DNA of 64,000 nt from Streptomyces formicae (GCF_002556545.1 NZ_CP022685.1:4752001-4816000); one strand, 5' to 3'; counted from the stretch's first letter, positions 43,671 through 56,645 are shown. Notes: generated by a model not told the origin, from the letters alone. Made by a program: numbers and translations.

Positions 43671-44387
43671 TCAGCGACGGCGGCGAGCCCGTCCCGTACG
43701 CGCGGCCTTGGCCCGCTTCGCCGCGAAGCGGACACCACCGGGGCTCTCGCCGACCTCGACCCGTACGACCGTGGACTGCGGATCGACCACACCCTCGCCG
43801 ACGTGCAGGACCGAAGTGTCCACCGCGCCGAGCTTGCTCAGGGCGGCCCCTGCCGCCTTGACCTCTTCCTCGGCGGTGTCGCCCTTGAGGAGAAGCATCT
43901 CTCCGTACGGACGGAGCAGGGGGACACCCCAGGCCGCCAGGCGGTCCAGCGGAGCCACGGCTCGCGCGGTCACCACATGGACGGGCGGCAGCTTCCCCAG
44001 GACCTCTTCGGCACGACCGCGCACGACCGTCACATGATCGAGGCCGAGCAGCTCGACGACCTCGGTGAGGAAGTTCGTGCGCCGCAGCAGGGGTTCGAGG
44101 AGCGTGATCTTCAGATCGGGGCGGACGAGAGCGAGCGGGATTCCGGGCAGTCCGGCGCCGGAGCCCACATCGCACACCGTGACGCCCTCGGGCACCACCT
44201 CGGACAGCACCGCGCAGTTCAGCAGGTGCCGCTCCCACAGCCGGGGCACTTCACGAGGCCCAATCAGACCGCGCTGCACTCCGGCATCGGCCAGCAGTTC
44301 CGCGTACCGGACCGCGTCCGCGTAGCGATCGCCGAATACCGTGCGCGCCTCCTCGGGCGCCGGGGGGAGCTCCGCTGCCTCCGTCAC
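43671..44387 (-). CDS. rsmG: 16S rRNA (guanine527-N7)-methyltransferase
   Basis: A 238-residue SAM-dependent methyltransferase of the GidB family. The SAM motif is VCDVGSGAGLPGIPLAL, and RLWERHLLNC precedes it. The basic tail ends KRAKAARTGRARRRR. The GTG at 44387 is preceded by AAGGA. Loss of rsmG gives streptomycin resistance in Streptomyces. A hairpin at 44443-44470 separates it from jag. Confidence 0.95.
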   Translation of the reverse strand: MTEAAELPPAPEEARTVFGDRYADAVRYAELLADAGVQRGLIGPREVPRLWERHLLNCAVLSEVVPEGVTVCDVGSGAGLPGIPLALVRPDLKITLLEPLLRRTNFLTEVVELLGLDHVTVVRGRAEEVLGKLPPVHVVTARAVAPLDRLAAWGVPLLRPYGEMLLLKGDTAEEEVKAAGAALSKLGAVDTSVLHVGEGVVDPQSTVVRVEVGESPGGVRFAAKRAKAARTGRARRRR

Positions 44388-44442
44388 GGGGACCGTCCTT
44401 CCGTACCGCACTGGTGTGGCTGACTATCAGGCTGACAAAGAT

Positions 44443-44470
44443 CGGCCCCGCCTGCGAACAGACGGGGCCG
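44443..44470 (-). terminator. terminator hairpin after jag
   Basis: An 8-bp stem (44443-44450 with 44463-44470), followed on the minus strand by a short T-rich stretch. It lies 18 bases after the jag stop. Confidence 0.7.
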
Positions 44471-44487
44471 GAAGAACGCTGTACCGA

Positions 44488-45003
44488 TCAGGCGGGGAGA
44501 ACGACGACGAAGCGCTGCGGCTCCTCGCCCTCGGACTCGCTGCGCAGGCCGGCGGCCTTGACCGCGTCATGCACGACCTTGCGCTCGAACGGCGTCATCG
44601 GATCGAGCTTGGCCGGCTCGCCGGAGCTCTTCACCTCGGCCGCGGCCTTGGCGCCCAGCTCGGAGAGCTCCTCGCGCTTCTTGGCGCGGTAGCCCGCGAT
44701 GTCCAGCATCAGGCGGCTGCGGTCGCCCGTCTCGCGGTGCACGGCGAGACGCGTGAGCTCCTGGAGCGCCTCCAGGACCTCGCCGTCACGGCCGACCAGC
44801 TTCTGCAGGTCGCGGCTGCCGCTGTCGCTGATGATCGAGACAGCGGCGCGGTCGGCCTCGACGTCCATGTCGATGTCGCCGTCGAGATCGGCGATGTCCA
44901 GCAGACCCTCGAGGTAGTCCGCCGCGATCTCGCCCTCCTGCTCGAGGCGGGTGAGAGTGTCGCCGGCCTCAGCTGCGGCGGAGGTGGTGGTGCCTTCCGT
45001 CAC
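44488..45003 (-). CDS. jag: Jag/KhpB RNA-binding protein (KH and R3H domains)
   Basis: A 171-residue protein. A KH-like segment has LQKLVGRDGEVLEALQELTRLAV (a GRDG loop), followed by an R3H domain (RETGDRSRLMLDIAGYRAKKREEL, then MTPFERKVVHDAV). It belongs with YidC in the conserved rpmH-rnpA-yidD-yidC-jag order. Start GTG at 45003. Expected to bind RNA; targets are unknown. Confidence 0.93.
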   Translation of the reverse strand: MTEGTTTSAAAEAGDTLTRLEQEGEIAADYLEGLLDIADLDGDIDMDVEADRAAVSIISDSGSRDLQKLVGRDGEVLEALQELTRLAVHRETGDRSRLMLDIAGYRAKKREELSELGAKAAAEVKSSGEPAKLDPMTPFERKVVHDAVKAAGLRSESEGEEPQRFVVVLPA

Positions 45004-45017
45004 GGGATGGACTCCTT

Positions 45018-46325
45018 CTACTTCTTGGAGGACGGGTGCTTGGGGCGCTGCTGGCCCTTGCGCTGCTGTCCCGACTTGGCTCGGCTGCGCTGACCGGCGG
45101 CGGGCTTGTTGCCCTGCTTGTTGTCACCGGCCTGCTTGGTGTTGGGGGCGGCGTCCGCGGGCTCCTCGTCGGACTTCTCCAGCGAGGTCTTCGCATCGTC
45201 CGAAGGAGCGTCGTCCTTGGCCGCGCCCTGGCCCGTGGCGGACTGGCGCTTGGCCTTGCTCTGACGCTTCGGCTGCTGACGCTTGGGGGCGCCACCGGCG
45301 GGCGTGCCGTCCTCGGTCTCCGTGGCGACGGCGGACTCGCTCTCCACCACGGTGCCGTCGGCCTGGGCCGCGAGGCCCGCCTTCGTCAGACCGTTGATGA
45401 ACTTCCGCTCGAACTCGTTGCGGTCCCGGCCCTTGGCGACGATCGCCTTGATGACGTTCGTGTTGCCGCGGCCCCGCACCTTCTTGGTGTGCCCGATCTG
45501 CTTCTGCAGGCGCTCGAGGAAGGCGGCCTGGGCCTTGGAGCCGGGGGTGGGGTTCCGTCGGATGACGAACATCTGCTGGCCCATGGTCCACACGTTGGTG
45601 GTCAGCCAGTAGACGAGGACACCGACGGGGAAGTTGATGCCGAACACGGCGAACATGACCGGGAAGACGTACATCAGCATCTTCTGCTGCTGCATGAACG
45701 GCGTCTTGACCGTGGTGTCGACGTTCTTCGTCATCAGCTGGCGCTGCGTGAAGAACTGCGAGGCCGACATCAGGACGATCATGACCGCGGTGACGACCCG
45801 GACGTCCGTCAGGGTGGCGCCGAGGGAGGCGACCTTGTCGGCACCGTCGGTGAACTTCGCGGCCAGCGGGGCACCGACGATGTGCGCCTTACGCGCGCTC
45901 TCCAGGAGCTGATCGTCGATGACGCCGATCGTCTTGCCCGTCGCGATGCCGTTGAGCACGTGGTACAGGGCGAAGAAGAACGGTGACTGCGCCAGGATGG
46001 GAAGGCACGAGGAGAGCGGGTTGGTACCCGACTCCTTGTACAGCTTCATCATCTCTTCGGACTGGCGCTGCTTGTCGCTCTTGTAGCGCTCCTGGATCTT
46101 CTTCATCTCGGGCTGCAGCGTCTGCATCGCCCGAGTGGCCTTGATCTGCTTCACGAAGAGCGGGATCAGGCAGATCCGGATCAGGATCACCAGGGACACG
46201 ATGGACAGGCCCCAGGCCCAGCCCGTGTCGGGACCGAAGATCTTCCCGTACACCGAGTGGAACTGGACGATGACCCACGAGACTGGTGTGGTGATAAAGC
46301 TGAAGAGACTGGCAATCGTGTCCAC
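45018..46325 (-). CDS. yidC: membrane protein insertase YidC
   Basis: A 435-residue YidC/Oxa1-type insertase with about five helices. The Gram-positive hydrophilic-groove form starts [20 protein letters not shown], with the [19 protein letters not shown] region carrying the groove Arg. A long Lys/Gln/Pro/Ser-rich C-terminal tail (about 310-435) is typical of actinobacteria and can contact ribosomes. The start is GTG at 46325. YidD precedes it with 3 bases between. Confidence 0.95.
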   Translation of the reverse strand: MDTIASLFSFITTPVSWVIVQFHSVYGKIFGPDTGWAWGLSIVSLVILIRICLIPLFVKQIKATRAMQTLQPEMKKIQERYKSDKQRQSEEMMKLYKESGTNPLSSCLPILAQSPFFFALYHVLNGIATGKTIGVIDDQLLESARKAHIVGAPLAAKFTDGADKVASLGATLTDVRVVTAVMIVLMSASQFFTQRQLMTKNVDTTVKTPFMQQQKMLMYVFPVMFAVFGINFPVGVLVYWLTTNVWTMGQQMFVIRRNPTPGSKAQAAFLERLQKQIGHTKKVRGRGNTNVIKAIVAKGRDRNEFERKFINGLTKAGLAAQADGTVVESESAVATETEDGTPAGGAPKRQQPKRQSKAKRQSATGQGAAKDDAPSDDAKTSLEKSDEEPADAAPNTKQAGDNKQGNKPAAGQRSRAKSGQQRKGQQRPKHPSSKK

Positions 46326-46328
46326 TAA

Positions 46329-46685
46329 TCAAGCTCCTTGAGCATGGGACGGGGTCTCGGTCTCGGCGGCCGGAGCCGGGGTGGGGTTCCCGGTCGGCGT
46401 GCCAGCGGCGGAGTGCCCGCCCTTGCGTTCGCGCCAGGCAGCGCGCAGCATCTCGTGCCACCGCGGACGCTTGCGCGGCGGAACATGATCGACACCGCCC
46501 AGCGACCACGGATTGCACCGCAGGATGCGCCAGGCGGTGAGCGCCGTTCCCTTGATCGCACCGTGCCGGTCGATGGCCAGGTAGCCGTAGCGGGAACACG
46601 ATGGGTAGTACTTGCACACCGGGCCCAGGAGCGGACTGATCGTCCACTGGTACAGCTTGATCAGAGCCAGCAGCGGGTACTTCAT
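46329..46685 (-). CDS. yidD: membrane protein insertion efficiency factor YidD
   Basis: A 118-residue YidD protein, with [31 protein letters not shown] containing the conserved Cys pair, then [20 protein letters not shown]. The tail is Pro/Thr-rich. Start ATG at 46685 overlaps the rnpA stop by 4 bases. Confidence 0.95.
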   Translation of the reverse strand: MKYPLLALIKLYQWTISPLLGPVCKYYPSCSRYGYLAIDRHGAIKGTALTAWRILRCNPWSLGGVDHVPPRKRPRWHEMLRAAWRERKGGHSAAGTPTGNPTPAPAAETETPSHAQGA

Positions 46686-47053
46686 CGCGCGCCCCCTCCC
46701 AGCAGCCGCTGCAGGGCGGCATCCAGGTCTCGGGCCAGCTGTGCATGGTCGGCGTCGCCCGAACCGGGCAGCGCTCGTACGACTACCAGGCTACCGGGGG
46801 GCAACGAGGCCAGCCGATCGCGCATCAAGTGGCGAAGTCTGCGCTTCACCACGTTACGAACGACCGCGCCGCCCACTGCCTTGCTGACGACGAAACCCGC
46901 ACGTGTCGGGGGAATGGTCTCCCCAGGCACGTGCGGGTCCGTTGCGCCGCTGCGTAGATGGACGACGAGAAGCGGGCGTCCGGCCCGGCGTCCTCGGCGT
47001 ACCGCGGTCGCGAAGTCTTCGCGCCGCCTCAGCCGATGCTCGGTAGGCAGCAC
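46682..47053 (-). CDS. rnpA: ribonuclease P protein component
   Basis: A 123-residue RNase P protein that assists the catalytic RNA in trimming tRNA 5' ends. [25 protein letters not shown] and the RNR-like motif [18 protein letters not shown] are clear. Start GTG at 47053. It lies 21 bases after rpmH and overlaps yidD. Confidence 0.95.
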   Translation of the reverse strand: MLPTEHRLRRREDFATAVRRGRRAGRPLLVVHLRSGATDPHVPGETIPPTRAGFVVSKAVGGAVVRNVVKRRLRHLMRDRLASLPPGSLVVVRALPGSGDADHAQLARDLDAALQRLLGGGAR

Positions 47054-47074
47054 GACGTCATGACCTGACTGAGA

Positions 47075-47212
47075 TCAGGCGGAAAGGCTGGCGCGACCCT
47101 TGCCACGACGGTTCGCGAGGATCGCGCGACCGGCACGGGTACGCATCCGCAGGCGGAAGCCGTGGGTCTTGGCACGACGACGGTTGTTCGGCTGGAAGGT
47201 GCGCTTGCTCAC
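47075..47212 (-). CDS. rpmH: 50S ribosomal protein L34
   Basis: A 45-residue L34: [20 protein letters not shown] then [24 protein letters not shown]. Start GTG at 47212 with CTGGAG upstream. It heads the rnpA-yidD-yidC-jag cluster and is divergent from dnaA. Confidence 0.96.
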   Translation of the reverse strand: MSKRTFQPNNRRRAKTHGFRLRMRTRAGRAILANRRGKGRASLSA

Positions 47213-47285
47213 TCGGGGGCTCCAGAAATGATCGTGTGGTGGCGGGACATCGCCTGGCTGTCACCGTGCGCCCACGAGAAGCTCG

Positions 47286-47315
47286 CGTATACGCACCGAG
47301 TGCACCGCTTCACAA
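47286..47315 (-). promoter_or_regulatory. candidate rpmH promoter
   Basis: On the minus strand, TTGTGA (47310-47315) and TATACG (47286-47291) are separated by 18 bases, about 75 bases before rpmH. Confidence 0.55.
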
Positions 47316-47443
47316 TCACAGATCGTGATCTTTGCCCATCGGAGGCAGGCGGCAGCAGCCATCGACAACTCGACCTGGTCACGGTACGCGGGGCTACGCC
47401 ATCCGGTCAAACCGACCGCTGGAGGGAGACACTGTGCACAGCC

Positions 47444-47452
47444 TGTGGACAA
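47444..47452 (-). promoter_or_regulatory. DnaA box upstream of dnaA
   Basis: TTGTCCACA on the minus strand, the exact Streptomyces consensus. It likely mediates DnaA autoregulation. Confidence 0.85.
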
Positions 47453-47579
47453 CAACTTGAACCGCACCCGTCGCCCTGACTACCGTGGCTGAACTCCGAT
47501 TCGTTCCCTTCCCCCTCCCCATCCCGATTTCCGTCCCAAGAACCACACCTTCGTGGGACCCCGTGAGAGAGCGTGCCCT

Positions 47580-49505
47580 GTGGCTGACGTACCTGCCGAT
47601 CTTGCCGCAGTGTGGCCACGAGTTCTGGAACATCTGCTGGGTGAGGGCCGCGGGCAGGGCGTCGAGGCGAAGGACGAACGGTGGCTCAGGAGCTGCCAGC
47701 CGTTGGCGCTGGTCGCCGACACCGCGCTGCTCGCCGTGCCGAACGAATTCGCCAAGGGCGTATTGGAAGGCCGTCTCGCACCCGTGGTCAGCGAGACGCT
47801 GAGCCGTGAGTGCGGCCGCCCGATCCGCATCGCCATCACGGTCGACGACTCCGTCGGCGAACCCCTCGGCCCGCCGGCGCCGCCGATCCAGCAGCAACAC
47901 CAGCAGCAGCACTACGACGAGCCCGATCTGTCGTCCGGGCAGGGACACGGACAGGGGCAGGGACAAGGGCAAGGCCAGGGCTTGGGCCAGGGCCGCGACG
48001 CGTACGACGGTTACGGCCGCCGCCACCAGGACGAGCACACGTCGGGGCCGCGTCCCGACCAGATGCCGACCGCCCGCCCCGCGTACCCGGACTACCAGCG
48101 CCCCGCTCCCGGCGCCTGGCCGCAGCACCAGCCCCAGCACCAGCAGCCGCAGGACGACTACGGCTGGCAGCAGCCGCGGCTCGGCTTCCCGGACCGCGAC
48201 CCGTACGCGAACCCCGTCCAGCAGCCGCAGCACGACTACCGCTCGCAGCCGCCGCAGGAGCGTTCGCCGTACAACCAGCAGCGCCACGAGCCGCAGGACC
48301 GGCGCGAGCGCCACGACATGCCGGACTCCTCCAACGACCACCGGAGCAACGACCACCGGAGCAACGGCCACGGCGGCGTGCACCGGGGCGGCCCCGTCGG
48401 TCCCACCTCGTCGAGCGGCGCCCCGGGTCCGCTGGCCGCGCAGCCCGCGCCCGCGACGGGCCCCGGTGAGCCCACCGCGCGCCTCAACCCCAAGTACCTC
48501 TTCGACACCTTCGTCATCGGGGCGTCCAACCGCTTCGCGCACGCGGCCGCGGTGGCGGTCGCCGAGGCGCCCGCGAAGGCGTACAACCCCCTCTTCATCT
48601 ACGGAGAGTCGGGGCTCGGCAAAACGCATCTGCTGCACGCGATCGGGCACTACGCCCGCAGCCTCTATCCCGGCACGCGCGTGCGCTACGTGAGCTCGGA
48701 GGAGTTCACCAACGAGTTCATCAACTCCATCCGCGACGGCAAGGGCGACAGCTTCCGCAAGCGCTACCGCGAGATGGACATCCTGCTCGTCGACGACATC
48801 CAGTTCCTCGCGGACAAGGAGTCGACGCAGGAGGAGTTCTTCCACACCTTCAATACGCTCCACAACGCGAACAAGCAGATCGTGCTCTCCAGCGACCGGC
48901 CGCCCAAGCAGCTGGTCACCCTGGAGGACCGGCTGCGCAACCGCTTCGAGTGGGGACTGATCACCGACGTCCAGCCGCCGGAGCTGGAGACCCGTATCGC
49001 CATCCTTCGTAAGAAGGCGGTGCAGGAGCAGCTCAACGCTCCTCCGGAGGTGCTTGAGTTCATCGCGTCGCGCATCTCGCGGAACATCCGTGAGCTGGAG
49101 GGCGCGCTAATCCGCGTCACGGCGTTCGCGTCCCTCAACCGCCAGCCCGTCGACCTCGGTCTGACGGAGATCGTCCTCAAGGATCTGATCCCCGGCGGCG
49201 AGGACGCCTCTCCGGAGATCACGGCTCCGGCCATCATGGCCGCGACCGCGGACTACTTCGGCCTGACGGTGGACGACCTGTGCGGATCCTCGCGCAGCCG
49301 GGTCCTGGTGACGGCACGGCAGATCGCCATGTACCTGTGCCGCGAGCTGACCGACCTCTCCTTGCCGAAGATCGGCGCGCAGTTCGGCGGCCGTGACCAC
49401 ACGACCGTGATGCACGCGGACCGCAAGATCCGCGCTCTGATGGCCGAGCGGCGCTCCATCTACAACCAGGTCACCGAGCTCACGAACCGCATCAAGAACG
49501 GCTGA
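47580..49505 (+). CDS. dnaA: chromosomal replication initiator DnaA
   Basis: A 641-residue initiator, long because of domain II. Domain I covers about 1-95. Domain II (about 95-300) is Gln/Pro/Arg/Asp-rich and probably disordered. AAA+ domain III starts [13 protein letters not shown], with Walker A GESGLGKT (about 342-349) and Walker [14 protein letters not shown]-binding domain IV ends with [15 protein letters not shown] (about 602-616). The GTG at 47580 gives [12 protein letters not shown], matching known Streptomyces DnaA. It is followed by a terminator and oriC. Confidence 0.98.
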   Translation: MADVPADLAAVWPRVLEHLLGEGRGQGVEAKDERWLRSCQPLALVADTALLAVPNEFAKGVLEGRLAPVVSETLSRECGRPIRIAITVDDSVGEPLGPPAPPIQQQHQQQHYDEPDLSSGQGHGQGQGQGQGQGLGQGRDAYDGYGRRHQDEHTSGPRPDQMPTARPAYPDYQRPAPGAWPQHQPQHQQPQDDYGWQQPRLGFPDRDPYANPVQQPQHDYRSQPPQERSPYNQQRHEPQDRRERHDMPDSSNDHRSNDHRSNGHGGVHRGGPVGPTSSSGAPGPLAAQPAPATGPGEPTARLNPKYLFDTFVIGASNRFAHAAAVAVAEAPAKAYNPLFIYGESGLGKTHLLHAIGHYARSLYPGTRVRYVSSEEFTNEFINSIRDGKGDSFRKRYREMDILLVDDIQFLADKESTQEEFFHTFNTLHNANKQIVLSSDRPPKQLVTLEDRLRNRFEWGLITDVQPPELETRIAILRKKAVQEQLNAPPEVLEFIASRISRNIRELEGALIRVTAFASLNRQPVDLGLTEIVLKDLIPGGEDASPEITAPAIMAATADYFGLTVDDLCGSSRSRVLVTARQIAMYLCRELTDLSLPKIGAQFGGRDHTTVMHADRKIRALMAERRSIYNQVTELTNRIKNG

Positions 49506-49527
49506 CAGCCCGCCCGATTCGTCGCTG

Positions 49528-49561
49528 AAGGCGCCTCAGGAGACCTCCTGGGGCGCCTTTT
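49528..49561 (+). terminator. terminator after dnaA
   Basis: A 13-bp stem (49528-49540 with 49547-49559, one G-T pair) followed by a T-run. It lies 23 bases after the dnaA stop. Confidence 0.85.
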
Positions 49562-50428
49562 CGATGCCTACGGAGAGGTCTACGGAGATGTCACGGAGCT
49601 GTCCACGGAGCGAAGGCCAGCCGCACAGAGCTCAACCGCTGTTCGATTTCCCCTGGTCAGACGGGGGTTCTCCACAGATGTGGGGACTTTTTCGCGTCCA
49701 CACCCTGGGGACTGGAAAGTTGTCCAGACGCTGTCCACAGGGGAGGCTGCTGAGGGATCATCAGGCCAGGTCAACAGGTTGTGGATTCGTGGACGAAGAC
49801 TGTCCACAGCCTGTGGAGGAAAATCTCGTCCACAGGCTGTGCATGAAGTTGTCCACCGGTGACCCACAGGCTCGAGCGCGTTGTCCCCAGCTTTCCCCAG
49901 CTTCTCCACACAGCTGTCCACTGTTCGGCAACGCGACGCGCCCTCTCACCGGGTCGAGTGAAAGGCGTCACACCAAGGTGGTCGGTTGGCCTGTGGGGAA
50001 GCTGGGTAAAGCTGGGGACGGCGCTGGGGAGAAGTAGCCCCTCCCTGTGCATCGGGTGTGCAGAACTTTCGGCCGTCCACAGAAACACCGGGTTGTCCAC
50101 GGGTGCCGCCCACAGGCTCAGTGGATAAAAAACCGGTGCTGACCTGCGCTTTCGCGGTTATCCACGGTTTCCACAGCCCCTACTACTACTGACAACTAGA
50201 GAGTCCGGGGAAATTGTTTGGAAGGGGGGGCTGTGCACAACTCGCGCTTCGGAGCTCCCCTGCCGCTCGGCACGACTTGACCCCGACGGGCACCGACTGT
50301 CAGTGCGGTGCGTCAGACTGTTCCCCGGTGTCCTTCCCACGGCATGGCTGAGAGACACCGAGTCAGACGACGAGGGCCTCGGGCCCAGCGGGCGAGAGCA
50401 GCCAGCAAATGCAGGAGGGCGGCTTACG
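49562..50428. other. oriC: oriC, chromosomal origin of replication
   Basis: About 870 non-coding bases between dnaA and dnaN packed with DnaA-box-like 9-mers of the (T/C)T(G/C/A)TCCACA type. Read by eye, plus: 49668-49676, 49731-49739, 49800-49808, 49826-49834, 49849-49857, 49881-49889, 49902-49910, 49914-49922, 50073-50081, 50093-50101, 50158-50166, 50167-50175. Minus: 49780-49788, 49812-49820, 49992-50000, 50120-50128, 50232-50240. A sparse stretch (49923-50072) separates two groups, as described for Streptomyces oriC. A short AT-rich stretch follows 50126 and another 50209. Most boxes are near, not exact, matches. Confidence 0.92.
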
Positions 50429-51559
50429 GTGAAGATCCGGGTGGAACGCGACGTACTCGCGGAGGCAGTGGCGTGGGCGGCACGCAGCCTCCCGGCACGG
50501 CCGCCAGCGCCCGTCCTCGCGGGCCTGCTGCTGAAGGCCGAAGAGGGCGCGCTGAGCCTGTCGAGCTTCGACTACGAAGTCTCGGCACGTGTCTCGGTGG
50601 ATGCCGAGGTGGACGAAGAAGGCACGGTCCTCGTGTCGGGCCGACTGCTCGCGGACATCTGCCGCGCGCTCCCCAACCGCCCGGTGGAGATCTCCACAGA
50701 CGGTGTACGGGCGACGGTGGTCTGTGGCTCCTCGCGATTCACACTCCACACGCTTCCTGTGGAGGAGTACCCGGCGCTGCCGCAGATGCCCACCGCCACG
50801 GGCACCGTTCCCGGTGAGGTCTTCGCCTCCGCCGCCGCCCAGGTGGCCATCGCCGCGGGCCGCGACGACACGCTGCCGGTGCTCACCGGTGTGCGCATCG
50901 AGATCGAGGGCGACACGGTCACCCTGGCCTCCACCGACCGCTACCGCTTCGCGGTCCGCGAGTTCCTGTGGAAGCCGGAGAACCCCGAGGCGTCCGCTGT
51001 GGCCCTGGTGCCCGCCAAGACGCTCCTGGACACCGCCAAGGCGCTCACGAGCGGCGACACGGTCACCCTGGCGCTCTCCGGCTCCGGTGCGGGCGAGGGC
51101 CTGATCGGTTTCGAGGGCGCCGGGCGGCGTACGACGACGCGTCTGCTCGAGGGCGACCTGCCGAAGTACAAGACGCTCTTCCCCACGGAGTTCAACTCGA
51201 TCGCGGTCATCGAGACCGCCCCGTTCGTCGAGGCCGTGAAGCGCGTGGCCCTGGTGGCCGAGCGGAACACTCCGGTCCGGCTCAGCTTCGAGCAGGGCGT
51301 GCTGATCCTGGAGGCGGGCTCCAGCGACGACGCACAGGCTGTGGAGAGGGTCGACGCCCAGCTCGACGGCGACGACGTCTCGATCGCCTTCAACCCGACG
51401 TTCCTGCTGGACGGCCTGTCCGCGATCGACTCCCCGGTCGCCCAGCTGTCGTTCACGACGTCGACGAAGCCCGCTCTGCTGAGCGGCAAGCCGGCCGTGG
51501 ACGCCGAGGCGGACGAGGCCTACAAGTACCTGATCATGCCCGTACGTCTGAGCGGCTGA
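50429..51559 (+). CDS. dnaN: DNA polymerase III beta subunit (sliding clamp)
   Basis: A 376-residue clamp of three similar domains. MKIRVERDVLAEAVAWAARSLP starts it. The second domain contains LPVLTGVRIEIEGDTVTLASTDRYRFA. The C-terminus ends YKYLIMPVRLSG. The GTG at 50429 is chosen by a GGAGGG site 7-9 bases away. It lies directly downstream of oriC. Confidence 0.97.
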   Translation: MKIRVERDVLAEAVAWAARSLPARPPAPVLAGLLLKAEEGALSLSSFDYEVSARVSVDAEVDEEGTVLVSGRLLADICRALPNRPVEISTDGVRATVVCGSSRFTLHTLPVEEYPALPQMPTATGTVPGEVFASAAAQVAIAAGRDDTLPVLTGVRIEIEGDTVTLASTDRYRFAVREFLWKPENPEASAVALVPAKTLLDTAKALTSGDTVTLALSGSGAGEGLIGFEGAGRRTTTRLLEGDLPKYKTLFPTEFNSIAVIETAPFVEAVKRVALVAERNTPVRLSFEQGVLILEAGSSDDAQAVERVDAQLDGDDVSIAFNPTFLLDGLSAIDSPVAQLSFTTSTKPALLSGKPAVDAEADEAYKYLIMPVRLSG

Positions 51560-51648
51560 GCCCACAGGTGTGTGCGTGCGTCCGGGCGTAGGCTCGGACG
51601 CAGGTACGAAAGTGCCCTCACGCCACCTCGCTAGTGAAGGAACCTCTG

Positions 51649-52524
51649 ATGGAGCTCGGTCTCGTCGGCCTCGGCAAGATGGGCGGCAACATGCGCGAGC
51701 GCATCCGCCGCGCAGGTCACACCGTCATCGGATACGACCGCAATCCGGATCTCGCGGATGTCGCAAGTCTCGAAGAGCTGGTGGGCAAGCTCAAGGGCCC
51801 GCGGGTGGTGTGGGTGATGGTCCCGGCGGGCGCCGCGACCCAGTCCACCATCGACGAGCTGTCCGAGCTCCTGCAGCCCGGCGACGTCGTCGTGGACGGC
51901 GGCAACTCCCGCTGGACCGACGACGAGAAGCACGCGGAGGAGCTGAAGGCCAAGGGCATCGGCTTCGTCGACTGCGGCGTCTCCGGCGGCGTCTGGGGCC
52001 TGGAGAACGGCTACGCGCTGATGTACGGCGGCGACAAGGAGAACGTCGCCAAGGTGCAGCCGATCTTCGACGCGCTCAAGCCCGAGGGTGACTTCGGCTC
52101 CGTGCACGCGGGCAAGGTCGGTGCGGGCCACTTCGCGAAGATGGTCCACAACGGCATCGAGTACGCGATGATGCAGGCCTACGCCGAGGGCTGGGAGCTC
52201 CTGGAGAAGGTCGACTCGGTCACGGACGTCCGTGAGGTCTTCCGCTCCTGGCAGGAGGGCACGGTCATCCGTTCCTGGCTGCTCGACCTCGCGGTCAACG
52301 CCCTGGACGACGACGAGCACCTGACGGACCTGCGCGGCTACGCACAGGACTCCGGAGAGGGCCGCTGGACCGTCGAGGCGGCCATCGACAACGCCGTGCC
52401 GCTGCCCGCCATCACCGCCTCGCTCTTCGCGCGCTTCGCGTCCCGGCAGGACGACTCGCCGCAGATGAAGATGATCGCCGCGCTGCGCAACCAGTTCGGT
52501 GGCCACGCGGTGGAGAAGAAGTAG
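51649..52524 (+). CDS. gnd: 6-phosphogluconate dehydrogenase (decarboxylating, short NAD-type)
   Basis: A 291-residue 6PGDH oxidising 6-phosphogluconate to ribulose-5-phosphate and CO2. The nucleotide motif is GLVGLGKMGGNM, the active-site VSGGVWGLENGYALMYGG carries the conserved sequence GGxxG, and GHFAKMVHNGIEY contains the catalytic Lys. The short form (~300 residues) differs from the 470-residue form and often prefers NAD. The ATG at 51649 has GAAGGAAC. Its place between dnaN and recF is a Streptomyces feature. Confidence 0.93.
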   Translation: MELGLVGLGKMGGNMRERIRRAGHTVIGYDRNPDLADVASLEELVGKLKGPRVVWVMVPAGAATQSTIDELSELLQPGDVVVDGGNSRWTDDEKHAEELKAKGIGFVDCGVSGGVWGLENGYALMYGGDKENVAKVQPIFDALKPEGDFGSVHAGKVGAGHFAKMVHNGIEYAMMQAYAEGWELLEKVDSVTDVREVFRSWQEGTVIRSWLLDLAVNALDDDEHLTDLRGYAQDSGEGRWTVEAAIDNAVPLPAITASLFARFASRQDDSPQMKMIAALRNQFGGHAVEKK

Positions 52525-52530
52525 TCCACA
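52522..52530 (+). promoter_or_regulatory. candidate DnaA box between gnd and recF
   Basis: TAGTCCACA differs slightly from the consensus. It overlaps the gnd stop region and lies before recF. Confidence 0.4.
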
Positions 52531-52576
52531 GCCTGTGCACTGAGCACGGGTTTGCCGGGGGAGGTCGGCGCACACC

Positions 52577-53698
52577 ATGCACGTCACGCATCTGTCGCTG
52601 GCCGACTTCCGGTCCTACGCCCGGGTCGAGGTCCCTCTCGATCCGGGCGTCACCGCGTTCGTGGGCCCGAACGGCCAGGGCAAGACCAACCTCGTCGAGG
52701 CCGTCGGCTACCTCGCCACGCTCGGCAGCCACCGGGTCTCCTCGGACGCGCCCCTGGTGCGTATGGGCGCGGAGCGGGCCGTCATCCGTGCCGCCGTCAC
52801 CCAGGGCGAGCGCTCCCAGCTGATCGAGCTCGAACTCAATCCCGGCCGCGCCAATCGCGCGCGCATCAACAGGTCATCGCAGGTCAGGCCGCGCGACGTG
52901 CTCGGCATTGTGCGCACGGTGCTGTTCGCGCCCGAGGACCTCGCGCTGATCAAGGGCGACCCCGGCGAGCGGCGGCGCTTCCTCGACGAGCTGATCACCG
53001 CGCGCTCGCCGCGCATGGCGGGCGTGCGTTCGGACTACGACCGTGTCCTGAAGCAGCGCAACACCCTGCTGAAGTCGGCCGCCCTCGCGCGGCGACACGG
53101 CGGCCGCTCCATGGACCTGTCCACGCTCGACGTCTGGGACCAGCACCTGGCGCGTGCGGGAGCCGAACTGCTCGCGCAGCGGCTCGACTTGATCGCCGCG
53201 CTGCAGCCGTTGGCGGACAAGGCGTACGAGCAGCTGGCCCCCGGCGGCGGCCCGATCTCCCTGGAGTACAAGCCGTCCGCGCCGGGCGATGGCCACACGC
53301 GCGAGGCGCTGTACGAGCAGCTGATCGCCGCCCTGGAAGAGGCCCGCAAGCAGGAGATCGAGCGCGGTGTCACGCTGGTCGGCCCGCACCGCGACGAGCT
53401 GACCCTCAAGCTCGGCCAGCTCCCCGCGAAGGGGTACGCGAGCCACGGCGAGTCCTGGTCGTACGCGCTGGCGCTGCGTCTGGCCTCGTACGACCTGCTC
53501 AGGGCCGAGGGCAACGAGCCGGTGCTCGTTCTCGACGACGTCTTCGCCGAACTGGACGCCCGCCGCAGGGAGCGCCTCGCCGAGCTGGTGGCGCCGGGCG
53601 AGCAGGTCCTTGTCACCGCCGCGGTGGACGACGACGTCCCGGGCGTGCTCGCCGGGACGCGCTATGCGGTGTCCGACGGTGCGGTGGAGCGCGTATGA
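52577..53698 (+). CDS. recF: recombination protein RecF
   Basis: A 373-residue SMC-like ATPase for gap repair. Walker A is [18 protein letters not shown] (about 34-51). Arm region [10 protein letters not shown] is present. The signature and Walker B are LRLASYDLL and [20 protein letters not shown]. The ATG at 52577 follows GGGGGAGG. The stop overlaps the DciA start by ATGA. Confidence 0.96.
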   Translation: MHVTHLSLADFRSYARVEVPLDPGVTAFVGPNGQGKTNLVEAVGYLATLGSHRVSSDAPLVRMGAERAVIRAAVTQGERSQLIELELNPGRANRARINRSSQVRPRDVLGIVRTVLFAPEDLALIKGDPGERRRFLDELITARSPRMAGVRSDYDRVLKQRNTLLKSAALARRHGGRSMDLSTLDVWDQHLARAGAELLAQRLDLIAALQPLADKAYEQLAPGGGPISLEYKPSAPGDGHTREALYEQLIAALEEARKQEIERGVTLVGPHRDELTLKLGQLPAKGYASHGESWSYALALRLASYDLLRAEGNEPVLVLDDVFAELDARRRERLAELVAPGEQVLVTAAVDDDVPGVLAGTRYAVSDGAVERV

Positions 53699-54270
53699 GT
53701 GCCGAAGAGTCCGCCAAGAACGCCTCCAAGGACGCTGCCGAGCAACCCTCCGGTGCCACACCGAAGACCCCCGAGCCCTCCGGTGTCGATCTCGCACGGG
53801 TCGCCCTGCGCGCCGCGAAGGAGCAGGCACGCGCGCGTGGGGACGCCGCGCAGCAGAAGAAGCAGGCCCGTCGCGGCGGGCTGCGCTCCGGGGCGCGGGC
53901 CGACGGGCGCGACCCGCAGCCGCTCGGCTCCGCGATCAACCGGCTGATCACCGAGCGCGGCTGGGAGACCCCGGCCGCGGTCGGCGGGGTGATGGGCCGC
54001 TGGCCGCAGATCGTCGGCGACGACCTGGCCAAGCACTGCGTCCCGCAGCGGTACGACGAGGACGAGCGCGTCCTGACCGTGCAGTGCGACTCGACGGCGT
54101 GGGCCACGCAGCTGCGGCTCATGGCCCCGCAGCTGGTCGCGCGCCTCAACGAGGACCTGGGCCACGGCACCGTACGCCTCATCAAGGTGCTCGGTCCCGG
54201 GGGTCCCCCGCGCCGCTTCGGACCCCTGCGCGCACCCGGTAGCACGGGTCCCGGCGACACCTACGGATGA
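53695..54270 (+). CDS. DciA-like (DUF721) helicase-loading protein
   Basis: A 191-residue DUF721 protein, translationally coupled to recF. After a polar Ala/Gln/Lys-rich start, the DUF721 core is [38 protein letters not shown], followed by [19 protein letters not shown]. DciA is the bacterial DnaB loader in many species lacking DnaC. The loader role for this copy is inferred from domain and place. Confidence 0.88.
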   Translation: MSAEESAKNASKDAAEQPSGATPKTPEPSGVDLARVALRAAKEQARARGDAAQQKKQARRGGLRSGARADGRDPQPLGSAINRLITERGWETPAAVGGVMGRWPQIVGDDLAKHCVPQRYDEDERVLTVQCDSTAWATQLRLMAPQLVARLNEDLGHGTVRLIKVLGPGGPPRRFGPLRAPGSTGPGDTYG

Positions 54271-56602
<2,332 letters not shown>

Positions 56603-56645
56603 GTCGGCCCGTACCAGCCGCACCTCGAAAGGACTTTGACCAGCA

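Larger units (their letters stand above)
47213..47579. other. rpmH-dnaA intergenic region
   Basis: About 370 bases with divergent promoters for rpmH and dnaA. The clearest element is a DnaA box at 47444-47452. No other gene is seen. Confidence 0.7.
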
